This document shows, piece after piece, positions 51,410-64,000 of a stretch of DNA of 64,000 nucleotides. Each line of letters opens with the position of its first letter. The stretch's first letter is position 1. This stretch comes from Halomonas sp. Y3 (GTDB lineage: Bacteria > Pseudomonadota > Gammaproteobacteria > Pseudomonadales > Halomonadaceae), in contig NZ_CP099975.1 of NCBI RefSeq assembly GCF_024137965.1, positions 2,914,001-2,978,000 on the forward strand. The letters run 5' to 3'. The notes under the pieces were generated by a model, which was not told the DNA's origin, ran no database searches, and worked only from the letters and a program-made list of their open reading frames with translations. The position numbers and the translations under genes were made by a program.

Positions 51410-52801
51410 CTAAGGCTGACGGTTGATAAAGCCCCGGGGCACCGTCATGGCCAGTATCTTGAGGTCAAAGCCCAGCGACCAGTTGTCGATGTAGTAGAGG
51501 TCGTATTCCACGCGCTTGCGCATCAGCGCCACGTCCTCGGTGATGCCGCGCAGGCCGTTGACCTGGGCCCAGCCGGTCATGCCGGGCTTGACGCGATGGC
51601 GCTGCATGTAGGCCTCGATCTCATCCTTGTAGTACTCGTTGTGGTCCATGGCATGGGGGCGGGGCCCCACCAGCGACATGCGCCCCTGCAAGACATTATA
51701 GAGCTGCGGCAGCTCGTCGAGGCTGGTGCGGCGCAGAAAGGCGCCCAGCGGGGTGACCCGCGGGTCACCGGGCCTGGCCTGAGGGGTACCCTCGGCACGA
51801 TGCACCGCCATGGTTCGAAACTTGTAGATACGAAAGCGCTTGCCATCCAGCCCGTGGCGATGCTGCTTGAAGAGCACCGGTGAGCCCATCCGCCAGCGCA
51901 CCAGCAGGGCGATCAGCAGCATCACAGGCAGAAAGGTGAGAAAGAGTACCAGCCCCAGCAGGCGATCCTCGAGCATCTTGATCAGCCGTCGCGGCCCGTC
52001 TAGCGGTGAGCGATTGAGGTCCAGGGAGAACATGTCGGCCACCTGAGTGACGCGATGGTTGAGCAGCCGCACATCCGAGAGATCGGGAAAATAGCGCACA
52101 TCCACCGGCACCATGGTCAACGCCGAGGCCAGCTGCTTGACTCGCTCACCGTGGGCCAGGGGGTAGGTCAACCACACCTCGTCGAAGTCGCGCTGAAAAA
52201 CACTTTCCTGAGCCAGCGCCTCTACCCTTGCCAGCAGCTCGCCCTCCTGCCCGGCGCCCTCCTCACGGGCGTCGACCAGGGTCTGGCCCAGCCGATAGCC
52301 GAGAAAGGGCATGTCGACCAGACGGCGCTGAATACGCTGAATGTTGCCTGGTGCGCCAATCAGCAGCACCCGCTTGTGGTTGCGGCCGCGTGCGCGCAGG
52401 GCGCGCAGCGCCACATAGAGGCACCCCCGCACCAGCAGGCCTGCCACCAGCACGCCGCCGGCGGCGGAAGCCATCCAGAGCCGCGAAAAGATAGTGGCGC
52501 TCTGGGTCACCACCAGAAACAGGCTCAGCAGGCCTATGGTCAACGCCCAGCCCGCCGTGTAGACGCCGAGCATGGTGAACAGACTGCGCCCTCGCCAGGG
52601 CTGATAGAGGCCCAGCAGCTCGCCACATGCCGGCAGCAACAGGCTGCCAAACAGGATCAGCAGAGGATACTCGATGCCCGAGACCTGCTCGATGCCCGGC
52701 ATCAGCGCCAGCAAGGCGAAGGCGCAAGCCGCCGCAGTGGCCGCATCGAAGCTGCGCATGCCGCGGCGCAGCCAGTCACTGCTGGTACTTTTCGGGCGCA
52801 T
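51410..52801 (-). CDS. Undecaprenyl-phosphate sugar phosphotransferase, WcaJ-like
   Basis: The 463-residue protein has four to five N-terminal membrane helices, a soluble Rossmann-like middle (RVLLIGAPGNIQRIQRRLVD), a further membrane hairpin, and a C-terminal PF02397-type catalytic domain. That last domain has FKQHRHGLDGKRFRIYKFRT, RRTSLDELPQLYNVLQGRMS and VKPGMTGWAQVNGLRG. It starts glycan synthesis by placing a sugar phosphate, often glucose or galactose, on the lipid carrier. It follows tolC by 14 bases; 116 bases separate it from manC. Confidence 0.92.
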   Translation of the reverse strand: MRPKSTSSDWLRRGMRSFDAATAAACAFALLALMPGIEQVSGIEYPLLILFGSLLLPACGELLGLYQPWRGRSLFTMLGVYTAGWALTIGLLSLFLVVTQSATIFSRLWMASAAGGVLVAGLLVRGCLYVALRALRARGRNHKRVLLIGAPGNIQRIQRRLVDMPFLGYRLGQTLVDAREEGAGQEGELLARVEALAQESVFQRDFDEVWLTYPLAHGERVKQLASALTMVPVDVRYFPDLSDVRLLNHRVTQVADMFSLDLNRSPLDGPRRLIKMLEDRLLGLVLFLTFLPVMLLIALLVRWRMGSPVLFKQHRHGLDGKRFRIYKFRTMAVHRAEGTPQARPGDPRVTPLGAFLRRTSLDELPQLYNVLQGRMSLVGPRPHAMDHNEYYKDEIEAYMQRHRVKPGMTGWAQVNGLRGITEDVALMRKRVEYDLYYIDNWSLGFDLKILAMTVPRGFINRQP

Positions 52802-52815
52802 CCCTGACCCCTATG

Positions 52816-54315
52816 TCAGTTCGCGGGGCGAGTGATGCGATCCAACAGGTCCATGGTCGCCTCCAGGTCGTCATCCCCCAGGGCACCCACTGCAGCCTGT
52901 AGCGCCAGGCGGTCGAGCAGGTAGCGGCCCAGAGTCTCGACGTACTGGATGCGCTGGTCGTAGAGGCTGGCGCGCGCATCCAGCACGTCGACCAGGTCGC
53001 GCAGCCCCAGCTGTTCGCCACGCTCGGCGGCGGACAGGAACAGCTGGCTGGACTCGATGGCCTGCTGGAGTGCCTCCAGGCGCCGCACGCTGCCGTTCAG
53101 GCCGCGCAGGCGCCGGCGTACCTCCTGGGCTGCCAGGTTACGCTGATGCTCGACGCCCTCCTGCGATGCCCGAGTGCGCAGCTCCCCCTGGCGCACGCTG
53201 GCCGCCGTATAGCCGCCCCGGTAGAGCGGCATGGTCACTTCGACGCTGGCGGTGTAGTCCTCGCTGGTGCGGAGCTGGTCGTCGCTGTCGCGATCCGAGT
53301 AGCTCAGGTTGAGGTTCACCTCGGGATAGAAGCCTCCGCGGCGCACCCGGGTATCGCTGGCAGCCACCTGACGCTCTGCTTCGGCGTGAAGCACATGCAG
53401 GTTGCGCGCCGTGCGCTTAAGCCAAGCCGACTCATCTCCCCAGTCGCGCTGCAGCGCTGCCTCGGAGAGATCGCCAAGCGCGAAGCCGAGAAAGTCGGGG
53501 AACTCACCGGTCAGGCGCTCGAGCTCACTCAAGGCGTCGTCCAGCTGGTTTTCTGCCTGCACCGCATCGGCCATGGCCTGATCGAAGCGGGACTGCGCCT
53601 CGAGCAGGTTGATGCGGTCGCCCACACCCAGGTCATAGGCGCGACGCGCCTGACGCACCTGCAGCTCCAGAGCCTGCTGCTGAGTCTCCAGCAGCCCCAG
53701 GGTGCGGGAAGCAAGATAGGCATTGACATAGGCCTCGCTGACCTGCAGCGACAGGTCCTGCTCCAGCAGCGCGAGGTCAAGCTCGGACTGGCCGATCTGG
53801 GCCGCAGCCCGCTCCATGCCGCGCCAGCGCTCCAGGCTGAAGAGCGGCTGCTGGACGCTAAGGCGCCAGAAGGTTTCGTCGAATTCACCGGGGCGCTGCG
53901 AGGGCTGGTCCAGCCCGAAGCCCTCTGGATCTGTCTGCACATTGGTGGAGTCCTGCCAAAGGTAGCCGCCGCTGGCGGTCACCTGGGGCAGCAGCTGGGA
54001 GCGCGCCATGGGCCGCTCCTCTCGCGTGGCCTCGAGCTCGAAGCGCTGACGCGAGAGTTGAGCATCATGCTCGAAGGCGCGTCGCACCAGGCCAGGCAGC
54101 GAGGGCAGACCGGCGGCGGCGGGGCCGCTGGCCTCGGGCGCCACCTCGTCCAGGGCTTCCAGCGCCTCGAGCGCCCGAGGGTCGGCCGGCACGTCCTCGG
54201 CAAGCGCCAAGGGCGACCCGGCACTGCCCAGGGCAAGCGCCAGCGCGCCTACCACCCACCAGGCCGGCCGCTGCCGCCGACGGTAAAGAGCGAGACCTTT
54301 GCGGGGCACGTCCAT
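52816..54315 (-). CDS. TolC-family outer-membrane channel of the type I system
   Basis: The 499-residue protein has a signal peptide ending near residue 40 and a long Asp/Glu/Ala segment. Two TolC-type repeats of alternating coiled-coil and barrel strands follow (LSRQRFELEATREERPMARS, YDLGVGDRINLLEAQSRFDQ, YTASVEVTMPLYRGG). It would complete the secretion channel. The start ATG 54315 overlaps the TGA of the HlyD-like gene by one base and has GGAGG upstream. Confidence 0.92.
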   Translation of the reverse strand: MDVPRKGLALYRRRQRPAWWVVGALALALGSAGSPLALAEDVPADPRALEALEALDEVAPEASGPAAAGLPSLPGLVRRAFEHDAQLSRQRFELEATREERPMARSQLLPQVTASGGYLWQDSTNVQTDPEGFGLDQPSQRPGEFDETFWRLSVQQPLFSLERWRGMERAAAQIGQSELDLALLEQDLSLQVSEAYVNAYLASRTLGLLETQQQALELQVRQARRAYDLGVGDRINLLEAQSRFDQAMADAVQAENQLDDALSELERLTGEFPDFLGFALGDLSEAALQRDWGDESAWLKRTARNLHVLHAEAERQVAASDTRVRRGGFYPEVNLNLSYSDRDSDDQLRTSEDYTASVEVTMPLYRGGYTAASVRQGELRTRASQEGVEHQRNLAAQEVRRRLRGLNGSVRRLEALQQAIESSQLFLSAAERGEQLGLRDLVDVLDARASLYDQRIQYVETLGRYLLDRLALQAAVGALGDDDLEATMDLLDRITRPAN

Positions 54316-55709
54316 CAATCCTCCCTGATCGCACGCGAAAGCATGTCGGTGATCGGCTTGGCAATATAGCTGGCAAAGGTGCGCTCGCCGGTGCGGATCA
54401 TCACCTCGGCCGGCATACCGGAGAGCAGCTGCATCTGCTCGGTCATCTTGTCGCGTCCCTCGTCGGTTACGCGAACCCGTGCGCGGTAGTAGCGCTGGCC
54501 GGTGGCTTCGTCCTCGAAGCTGTCGGCGCTAACGTAGATGATTTCGCCGGGGATCTCGTTGGTCAGCCGCTGGTTGAAGGCGGAAAAGCGAATGTTGGCG
54601 CCTTGCCCGATGAAGATATGGTCGATATCGCGATTGGGCACCCGCGCCTCCACCACGAAGCCATCGCTCGACGGCACGATATCCATGACGGTGTCGCCAC
54701 CGCGTATGACCGCACCGACACTGTGAACCTGACGATCCACCACGCTGCCTGACACCGGCGCTACGATCACGGTGCGCCGTACCCGGTCGCTCAGGGAGGT
54801 GATCTGCTCCTCGGCTTCGGCAATCTGGCTCTGGGCCTGGCGCAGCTGCTCACCCACCTCGGACTGAAACTCCTGCTGGCGCACCTCGCGCTGCAGGCGG
54901 TTCTCGCTGATCTGCGAGCGCAGTCTCGAGATCTCCGCACGGTGCTGAGCATTTTCGCCTTCGAACTGCAGCACCTGGCGTTCCAGCTCGCGCAGGCGCT
55001 GATTGTCACCCAGGCCTTCCCGGAACAGCGAGCGGAAATCCTCGGCCTCGCTGCGCAGCGAGGCGATGCGTCGCGTGTTGACGTTAACCAGCTGCTCGAG
55101 CCCTGCAATCTGCTCGCGCATCTGCTGGCTCTGCTCGTCCAGAGACTCCAGGGCACCGCGCAGGGACTCACGGCGCGCCACGAACAGGCTCTGCTGCACG
55201 GCCATGACCTGCTGCACGCGCGGGCTGTCGCTCTCCAGCAACTCCTGGGGGAACGAGAGGGCGTCGCCCCCCTCCTGCTCGGCCAGCAGGCGAACCTCCA
55301 TGGCACGGTTGATCAGATACTGGGAGCGAGCAATTTCAAGCTGGGAGCGGGCCTGGGTGTCACTGAGCACGATCAGCGGCTGCCCCGCCTCCACGTGCTC
55401 GCCGTCCTCCACCAAGATCTCGCTGACGATGCCGCCCTCGAGGTGCTGCACGCTGCGCTTGAAGGACTCCGTGGAAACGTTACCCGGCGCGACTACGGCC
55501 ACCGCCAGCGACGCCGTCAGGGCCCAGGTGCCAAAGCCCCCGAAGGCCAGCAGCAGAATCAGCATCCCCAGCCGCTTGTACCCCTTGTCGCTGGTGGGCA
55601 GCTTCTCGGCATACTCGCCCTCCAGAGTGTGCGACGCCGGTGTAATGTCGATCTCTTCCCGCCGAGTAACCTCTCGGCTGGAAGGGGCTGACTTGTCGCT
55701 ATCGGCCAT
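54315..55709 (-). CDS. Type I secretion membrane-fusion protein, HlyD/PrtE family
   Basis: The 464-residue protein has one membrane segment (about residues 48-72), a biotinyl-lipoyl-like domain (VSEILVEDGEHVEAGQPLIV), long coiled coils (about 140-300) and the C-terminal RND-like barrel (VIVAPVSGSVVDRQVHSVGA, VRVTDEGRD). It bridges the ABC transporter and the outer channel. The start shares one base with the end of the transporter gene. Confidence 0.94.
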   Translation of the reverse strand: MADSDKSAPSSREVTRREEIDITPASHTLEGEYAEKLPTSDKGYKRLGMLILLLAFGGFGTWALTASLAVAVVAPGNVSTESFKRSVQHLEGGIVSEILVEDGEHVEAGQPLIVLSDTQARSQLEIARSQYLINRAMEVRLLAEQEGGDALSFPQELLESDSPRVQQVMAVQQSLFVARRESLRGALESLDEQSQQMREQIAGLEQLVNVNTRRIASLRSEAEDFRSLFREGLGDNQRLRELERQVLQFEGENAQHRAEISRLRSQISENRLQREVRQQEFQSEVGEQLRQAQSQIAEAEEQITSLSDRVRRTVIVAPVSGSVVDRQVHSVGAVIRGGDTVMDIVPSSDGFVVEARVPNRDIDHIFIGQGANIRFSAFNQRLTNEIPGEIIYVSADSFEDEATGQRYYRARVRVTDEGRDKMTEQMQLLSGMPAEVMIRTGERTFASYIAKPITDMLSRAIRED

Positions 55710-57490
55710 TACTTCTGCTCCTCGGAATGTCCACTGCCTGCCGGCCCCTCGGGGCGGCCGCCCTGCACCGCGGCCAGACGCGCGTTAGACGCCTGATTCA
55801 CCTGGCGCTGGGGCTTCTTGGCAAACTGTGCCAGTACCTGATCGCGGGGACCGAACATGCTGACCTGACCCTCCTTCATCACCAGCAGCTTGTCCATGTT
55901 CTTGAGCACGCTGGTGCGATGGCTGATGACAAAGAGCGTAACGCCCTCGGCCTTGAGCTGCTGGATGGCCGCCGACAGCGCACGTTCGCCGGCCTCATCC
56001 AGGTTGGAGTTGGGCTCGTCGAGCACCACCAGCACCGGGTCACCATAGAGCGCTCGGGCCAGGCCGATGCGTTGCCGCTGGCCGCCGGAGAGCGCCCCGC
56101 TGGTGGAAGAGATATAGGTGTCATAGCCGTTGGGCAGGTCGAGAATCATCTCGTGCACTCCCGCCTTCTGGGCCGCCTTGACGACCTTCTCGGCATTGAC
56201 CTCGCCAAAGCGGGCGATGTTCTCGCTGATGGTGCCGTCGAAGAGCTCGATATCCTGGGGCAGGTAGCCGATATGGGGCCCCAGCTCGTCACGGTTCCAC
56301 TGGGTAATATCGGCGCCGTCCAGGCGCACGGCACCCACCTGGGCCGGCCAGATGCCCAGCAGCACCCGGGCCAGGGTCGACTTGCCGGCGGCGCTGGGGC
56401 CGATGATGCCCACATGCTCGCCGGCAGGCACGGCAAAGTTGATGCCGCGAATGGTAGCCATGCGCACGCCGGGCGGCGCCGCGGCAACGGTTTCCACCGC
56501 GAACTCACCCCTGGGCCGCGGCAGCGACATGCGGCGCTGTTCGGCGGGAATCTGGGCCAGCAGGTCGTTCAGGCGGTCATAGGCCCCGCGGGCCCCCACG
56601 AAGCCTTTCCAGCCGCCGATCATCTGATCGATAGGTGCCAGGGCACGCCCCATGATGATGGAGCCGGCAATCATCATGCCCGGCGTCATCTCGGCCTGCA
56701 GTACCAGGTAGGCGCCCAGGCCCAGGATCATCGACTGGAACAGCAGGCGCAGAATCTTGGAGGCGTTGGTCAGGGCGCCGGCGCGGTCACTGGCCTGGGA
56801 CTGCTTGGCCAGGAAGTGGTGGTGCTTCTCGGCCCAGCGGCCCATGATGCCGGGCAGCATGCCCATGGCGTGCAGCACCTCGGCGTTGCGCAGGTTGGAG
56901 TTGGCGAGGTCCTGCGCCTTGATGTGCTCGCTGTTGGCCTCGGCCAGCAGCCCCTTGGTGGCACGCTCGTTGGCGATGGCAAGTACTAGCAGGATGATGC
57001 CGGCACAGGTGGCGAAGATGCCCAGCCAGGGGTGGAAGAGGAAGAGCACGCCAAGATAGACCGGAACCCAGGGGGCATCGAAGAAGGCGAACAGGCCGTT
57101 GCCGGTCAGAAACTGGCGCACGTTGGTCAGGTCGTTGAGCGGCTGGGCGCTCTGCTGCCCCTGGCTGACCACGCTGCGTCGGAACATGGCACCGTAGAGG
57201 CGCGCATTGATCGTGGTGTCAAGCCGGTTGCCGACCCGCACCAGCATACGCGAGCGCACCAGTTCCAGCCCGCCCATTACCATGAACAGAAAGACCACCA
57301 CCAGGGTAAGCATCAGCAACGTTTCAGAGCTTTGCGTGGTGAGCACCCGGTCATAGACCTGGAGCATGTACATGGGCGGCACCAGCATCAACAGATTGAC
57401 GAACATGCTGAAGAAACCGACTGATACAAAAGACCCGCGGCATGCCTTAAGGGCACGCTGCAGGTCCGTGGCATCCTGTTGCTTTGCCAT
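55709..57490 (-). CDS. Type I secretion ABC transporter/permease, PrtD family
   Basis: The 593-residue protein has six membrane helices (20-310) and an ATPase domain. Walker A is GPSAAGKSTLARVLLG, the signature is SGGQRQRIGLARALYG, and Walker B is VLVLDEPNSNLDE with a slight variation. It lacks the N-terminal peptidase-like domain of HlyB, as in PrtD/RsaD transporters for RTX proteases and S-layer proteins. The ATG at 57490 is preferred; GTG 57502 is possible and no clear ribosome site decides it. It is the first gene of the long minus-strand run. Confidence 0.93.
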   Translation of the reverse strand: MAKQQDATDLQRALKACRGSFVSVGFFSMFVNLLMLVPPMYMLQVYDRVLTTQSSETLLMLTLVVVFLFMVMGGLELVRSRMLVRVGNRLDTTINARLYGAMFRRSVVSQGQQSAQPLNDLTNVRQFLTGNGLFAFFDAPWVPVYLGVLFLFHPWLGIFATCAGIILLVLAIANERATKGLLAEANSEHIKAQDLANSNLRNAEVLHAMGMLPGIMGRWAEKHHHFLAKQSQASDRAGALTNASKILRLLFQSMILGLGAYLVLQAEMTPGMMIAGSIIMGRALAPIDQMIGGWKGFVGARGAYDRLNDLLAQIPAEQRRMSLPRPRGEFAVETVAAAPPGVRMATIRGINFAVPAGEHVGIIGPSAAGKSTLARVLLGIWPAQVGAVRLDGADITQWNRDELGPHIGYLPQDIELFDGTISENIARFGEVNAEKVVKAAQKAGVHEMILDLPNGYDTYISSTSGALSGGQRQRIGLARALYGDPVLVVLDEPNSNLDEAGERALSAAIQQLKAEGVTLFVISHRTSVLKNMDKLLVMKEGQVSMFGPRDQVLAQFAKKPQRQVNQASNARLAAVQGGRPEGPAGSGHSEEQK

Positions 57491-57620
57491 GGAGCGATTC
57501 ACCGTTGGGGAAAGTACGTAGGATATAGAATCAATCGCGGGAGGATAACAGAAACCGGCTGTCTACCGATAGAGAGCCAGGCGCCCCACGCTATCGCAGC
57601 GGAACGCCCGGGAGTGAGGA

Positions 57621-59963
57621 TCAGGCTACTAGCATCAGGCTTTCGTCGGATTCTGTGAAGCCGACCATCACTGCACCCATGCTGTCGCCTTGGGCCAGCT
57701 GCTCGATCCAGTAGTCGCGACCGGGGGCGTCCGCCTCGCGCTCCAGCACGTTGCGATACATGAGATCGACGAAGGCGTCGTCCGCGATCACCCCGTGAAG
57801 TTGCTGGAACTCCTCGGAACCGACAAAGTGCTCGGCGATGCGCTCGGTGGGCAACACCTCCTGGCGGTCCAGCCAGTAACCCAGCCCGGCGCCGTCGGCG
57901 TCGCGGTCGAAGGCGGCGTCATAGAGGCGTAACAGCACGTCGACCTCACCTTCCAGCACCGCATCATCGCGTGCCGAGAGGTTCTGGATGCGTAGGTCCT
58001 CGCTGGCCGGAGTCTCCTCCTGACGGAATGGCGTCTCGGAATGGAAGGTACCCATGTACTCGGCGAAGGCATCCTGCTCGGTGCCGGCCTCGGCGAACGT
58101 GAACATGCCATCATCCTCGAAGGTTTCGACCAGATCGACCCGCTCGAGATAGCGGCCCTCCCCCAGGGGGTAGCCATCGCCGCCGTCGGCCAGGAAGCCC
58201 AGGGTGACCACCTTGACCACTTTGTCGGGGTTGCCTATCAGGCGGCCATTCACGGCCAGCACGTCGAGCGTCTCGCCCTCATCGCCAACGATTGCAGCAC
58301 TTTGTATGCGCTCTCCGGCGGGCTGCTCCCAGTCGAAGCTGTAGCGGATGCCGCCCACCTGGGCGAACTGGCCGGCGGTCACGCCCGGGGCGGCAGCGGC
58401 CACGGCATGCTCAAGCACCTCGAGCAGGGTCTCGCGGGTGACGCTGAGGATGGTGAGATCGTTGTTGAAGCGCAGCGCCGAGGCGGCATCCAGCTGCGAT
58501 ACGCCCCCCGCGGGCTTGCCGATGGCAGGATCCGCTGCCGGGGCCTCGAAGCGCGGTTCGCTGTCCTGACCCTCAACCACCACGCGGCCGATGGGCTCAC
58601 GGATGCCACCGCCGTTCTTGAAGGAGACCAGTACCTCGTCATCTAGCTGACGGGCATACCAGAGGTTGGCATCGGCGGTCAGATTGCCCAGGTTGGTCTC
58701 CTCGGTGCGCACCGCACCGCGCTCGCCGACCAGATAGGTGTCGGTCAGCCCCAGGATATTACCGTCCTGCTCCGTTACGAAATCCGCCACCGAGGACACC
58801 AGGTCTCTCGCAATGGCACCCTTGGTGCCTTCTGCAAAGGCGCTCTCCAGGTCCCCCCATAGGGCTTCCACCTGGTCGTCGGTGGCGGCAAAAACCCCGG
58901 AAGACGCCGGATCCAGGGAGTCGACAATCAGCCGCCCTTCAGCATCGAACTCGACGATCAGTTGCCCCACATAACGCCAGCCGCCATCGGTATTGATGAT
59001 AGCCACATCATTGCCGGCGGCATCCTGGGTCAGGATGGGGTAGCTCTCATAGGGCACCGGCGCCCCGGGGAAAAGGCCGCGCTCCAGATCCTCAGCGTCA
59101 GCCAGCAGGGCGTTAGAGCCACCGGCCAGCACGATATCCACCCCTTCCAGCAGGGTGGCCAGCTCCTCCTCGAACTGGATCTGTTGCAAGTGCGAGGCCA
59201 GCACGATCTTGTTGACCCCCTGGGCCTCCATCTGATCGATGATCGGCTGAACCAACTCCGCCAGCGCCTGCATGTCGTTGCTGCCACCGGCCAGCACCTG
59301 GGTGGCGCCCGGCGAGGAGATGCTCTCTAGGATCTGAGTGGTGATGCCGATGATGCCCACCAGCTCACCACCTACCTCGGAGACGATAGCCGGCGCCAGC
59401 TTGGGCGGCTGGGCACCGGCCAGCAGCGCCTCCGGCGTGGCCCGGAAGGCGTCGCGGCCGAGCAGCTCGTTGGTGGCCAGCCCCGCCAGGTTGGTGTCTC
59501 CGCTGAAATCCAGGTTGGCAGAGAGGTAGGGAAACTGCGACCCCATCCATTCAAGATCCGCCAGGGAGCCACCTGCGCCCAGCTGTGGGGCGATCATGTC
59601 GGCGACCAGACCGGTCCCCAAATCGAATTCGTGGTTACCAAGGGTGACGGCCTCGGCCTCCAGAAGGTCCATGAGCAGCGTTTCAACACGCCCCGAAGCG
59701 GCGGCGACACCGGCAAGAGTTCCGGCCGGCAGGCCGTAGACCGCCTCAGCGGCTGCCTGTATCGCCGGCTGCAGGGAACCATCAGCCGCAGCGGCGAGAT
59801 AGGGTCCCGGCAGCACCAGGTCACCGGAGCTGAGAAAGAGGCTATTGGCCTCCTGCTCCTCCAGATAGTCGACAAGGGCGACAAAGTTGGGGGCATTCAG
59901 CAGGTCACCGCCACCCCCTTCCATATCGGCGGCGTGCAGCAATTGCAGTCGGAAATTGCTCAT
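57621..59963 (-). CDS. 5'-nucleotidase-type metallophosphatase with C-terminal DUF4214
   Basis: The 780-residue protein starts MSNFRLQLLHAADMEGG, a metallophosphatase motif with no signal peptide before it. It continues with SSGDLVLPGPYL, the metal-binding VTLGNHEFDLG and VLASHLQ. A 5'-nucleotidase C-terminal domain follows (about 390-650; LGNLTADANLWYARQ, FKNGGGIREPIG). Residues 670-775 are DUF4214 (LLRLYDAAFDRDADGAGLGY, MYRNVLEREADAPGRDYW). The end is hydrophobic (ESLMLVA), a possible type I secretion signal. It would release phosphate from nucleotides outside the cell. Confidence 0.88.
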   Translation of the reverse strand: MSNFRLQLLHAADMEGGGGDLLNAPNFVALVDYLEEQEANSLFLSSGDLVLPGPYLAAAADGSLQPAIQAAAEAVYGLPAGTLAGVAAASGRVETLLMDLLEAEAVTLGNHEFDLGTGLVADMIAPQLGAGGSLADLEWMGSQFPYLSANLDFSGDTNLAGLATNELLGRDAFRATPEALLAGAQPPKLAPAIVSEVGGELVGIIGITTQILESISSPGATQVLAGGSNDMQALAELVQPIIDQMEAQGVNKIVLASHLQQIQFEEELATLLEGVDIVLAGGSNALLADAEDLERGLFPGAPVPYESYPILTQDAAGNDVAIINTDGGWRYVGQLIVEFDAEGRLIVDSLDPASSGVFAATDDQVEALWGDLESAFAEGTKGAIARDLVSSVADFVTEQDGNILGLTDTYLVGERGAVRTEETNLGNLTADANLWYARQLDDEVLVSFKNGGGIREPIGRVVVEGQDSEPRFEAPAADPAIGKPAGGVSQLDAASALRFNNDLTILSVTRETLLEVLEHAVAAAAPGVTAGQFAQVGGIRYSFDWEQPAGERIQSAAIVGDEGETLDVLAVNGRLIGNPDKVVKVVTLGFLADGGDGYPLGEGRYLERVDLVETFEDDGMFTFAEAGTEQDAFAEYMGTFHSETPFRQEETPASEDLRIQNLSARDDAVLEGEVDVLLRLYDAAFDRDADGAGLGYWLDRQEVLPTERIAEHFVGSEEFQQLHGVIADDAFVDLMYRNVLEREADAPGRDYWIEQLAQGDSMGAVMVGFTESDESLMLVA

Positions 59964-60013
59964 GTGGGTCTCCAAGGCATATGGGGTTGGCGCTCTCACC
60001 GTGCCCCTATCAG

Positions 60014-60031
60014 ATGACGTGGATATGACAG
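60014..60031 (-). promoter_or_regulatory. Pho-box-like site between the nucleotidase and nuclease genes
   Basis: On the minus strand the sequence is CTGTCAT-ATCC-ACGTCAT, two half-sites 11 bases apart. It matches the Pho-box pattern at about 14 of 18 positions. It starts 51 bases before the nucleotidase start codon. A weaker match (ATTTCAT-N4-GCGTCAA) lies on the plus strand at 60066-60083 for the nuclease. Binding by PhoB is inference. Confidence 0.45.
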
Positions 60032-60143
60032 CTTTGCAGAAGTTCGAACAACTTCACCGCATGGAATTTCATCCAAGCGTCAAGATAGCGAAACATCAGG
60101 ATGAAACGATGCATGCCCACATCTTCTGATACGAGACCCCGAG

Positions 60144-64000
<3,857 letters not shown>

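Overview
The window is high-GC gammaproteobacterial DNA, most like Halomonas or another Halomonadaceae member. That placement is inference from the gene families, the acidic surface proteins and the GC-rich codon use; no rRNA or other taxonomic marker is present. It reads as a chromosomal stretch with three parts: a sulfur-oxidation block, a variable block, and a large cell-surface block.

Region 1 (1-17,100), sulfur and redox. On the plus strand are a membrane TlpA-like thiol oxidoreductase and a DsbG-like periplasmic protein. On the minus strand a QseB/PmrA-type response regulator and its sensor kinase are followed closely by TsdB and TsdA (thiosulfate dehydrogenase). A second minus-strand run holds two metallo-beta-lactamase-fold persulfide dioxygenase-like proteins, a DUF442 protein, a SulP transporter, a split YeeE/YedE sulfur transporter, a DUF2892 protein and a periplasmic DsrE-like protein. 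Together they suggest uptake and oxidation of reduced sulfur (thiosulfate, sulfide, persulfide). An ankyrin protein, a beta-CASP nuclease and OpgB (phosphoglycerol transferase) follow.

Region 2 (17,100-31,600), variable. A Bap-like adhesin gene survives only as N- and C-terminal fragments, both frameshifted, on either side of a lone TnpB element. Then come an ECF sigma/anti-sigma pair and a GtrA/GtrB/GtrII-like/acyltransferase cassette of the O-antigen serotype-conversion kind. A glycosyltransferase remnant, two small DUF6447-type proteins, glycosyltransferases and a first SapC gene complete the block. A short 16-bp inverted-repeat element (MITE-like) lies at its edge.

Region 3 (31,600-64,000), cell surface. 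A tandem-DUF4214 protein, a second, near-identical SapC gene and a 1260-residue, acidic, RTX-like protein (candidate S-layer protein) with a structured leader lie beside a very long minus-strand run. That run encodes a type I secretion system (ABC transporter, HlyD, TolC), a WcaJ-like initiating transferase, ManC, five glycosyltransferase-type genes, a Wzm/Wzt ABC exporter and a WbdD-like methyltransferase. The layout recalls the Caulobacter rsa and Campylobacter fetus sap loci, where S-layer subunit, type I secretion and surface polysaccharide genes sit together. At the right end two divergent genes encode DUF4214-tagged secreted enzymes, a 5'-nucleotidase and an ExeM/NucH-type nuclease. A Pho-box-like site lies between them, which suggests a surface-attached DNA-to-phosphate scavenging pair. 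The nuclease runs off the window end.
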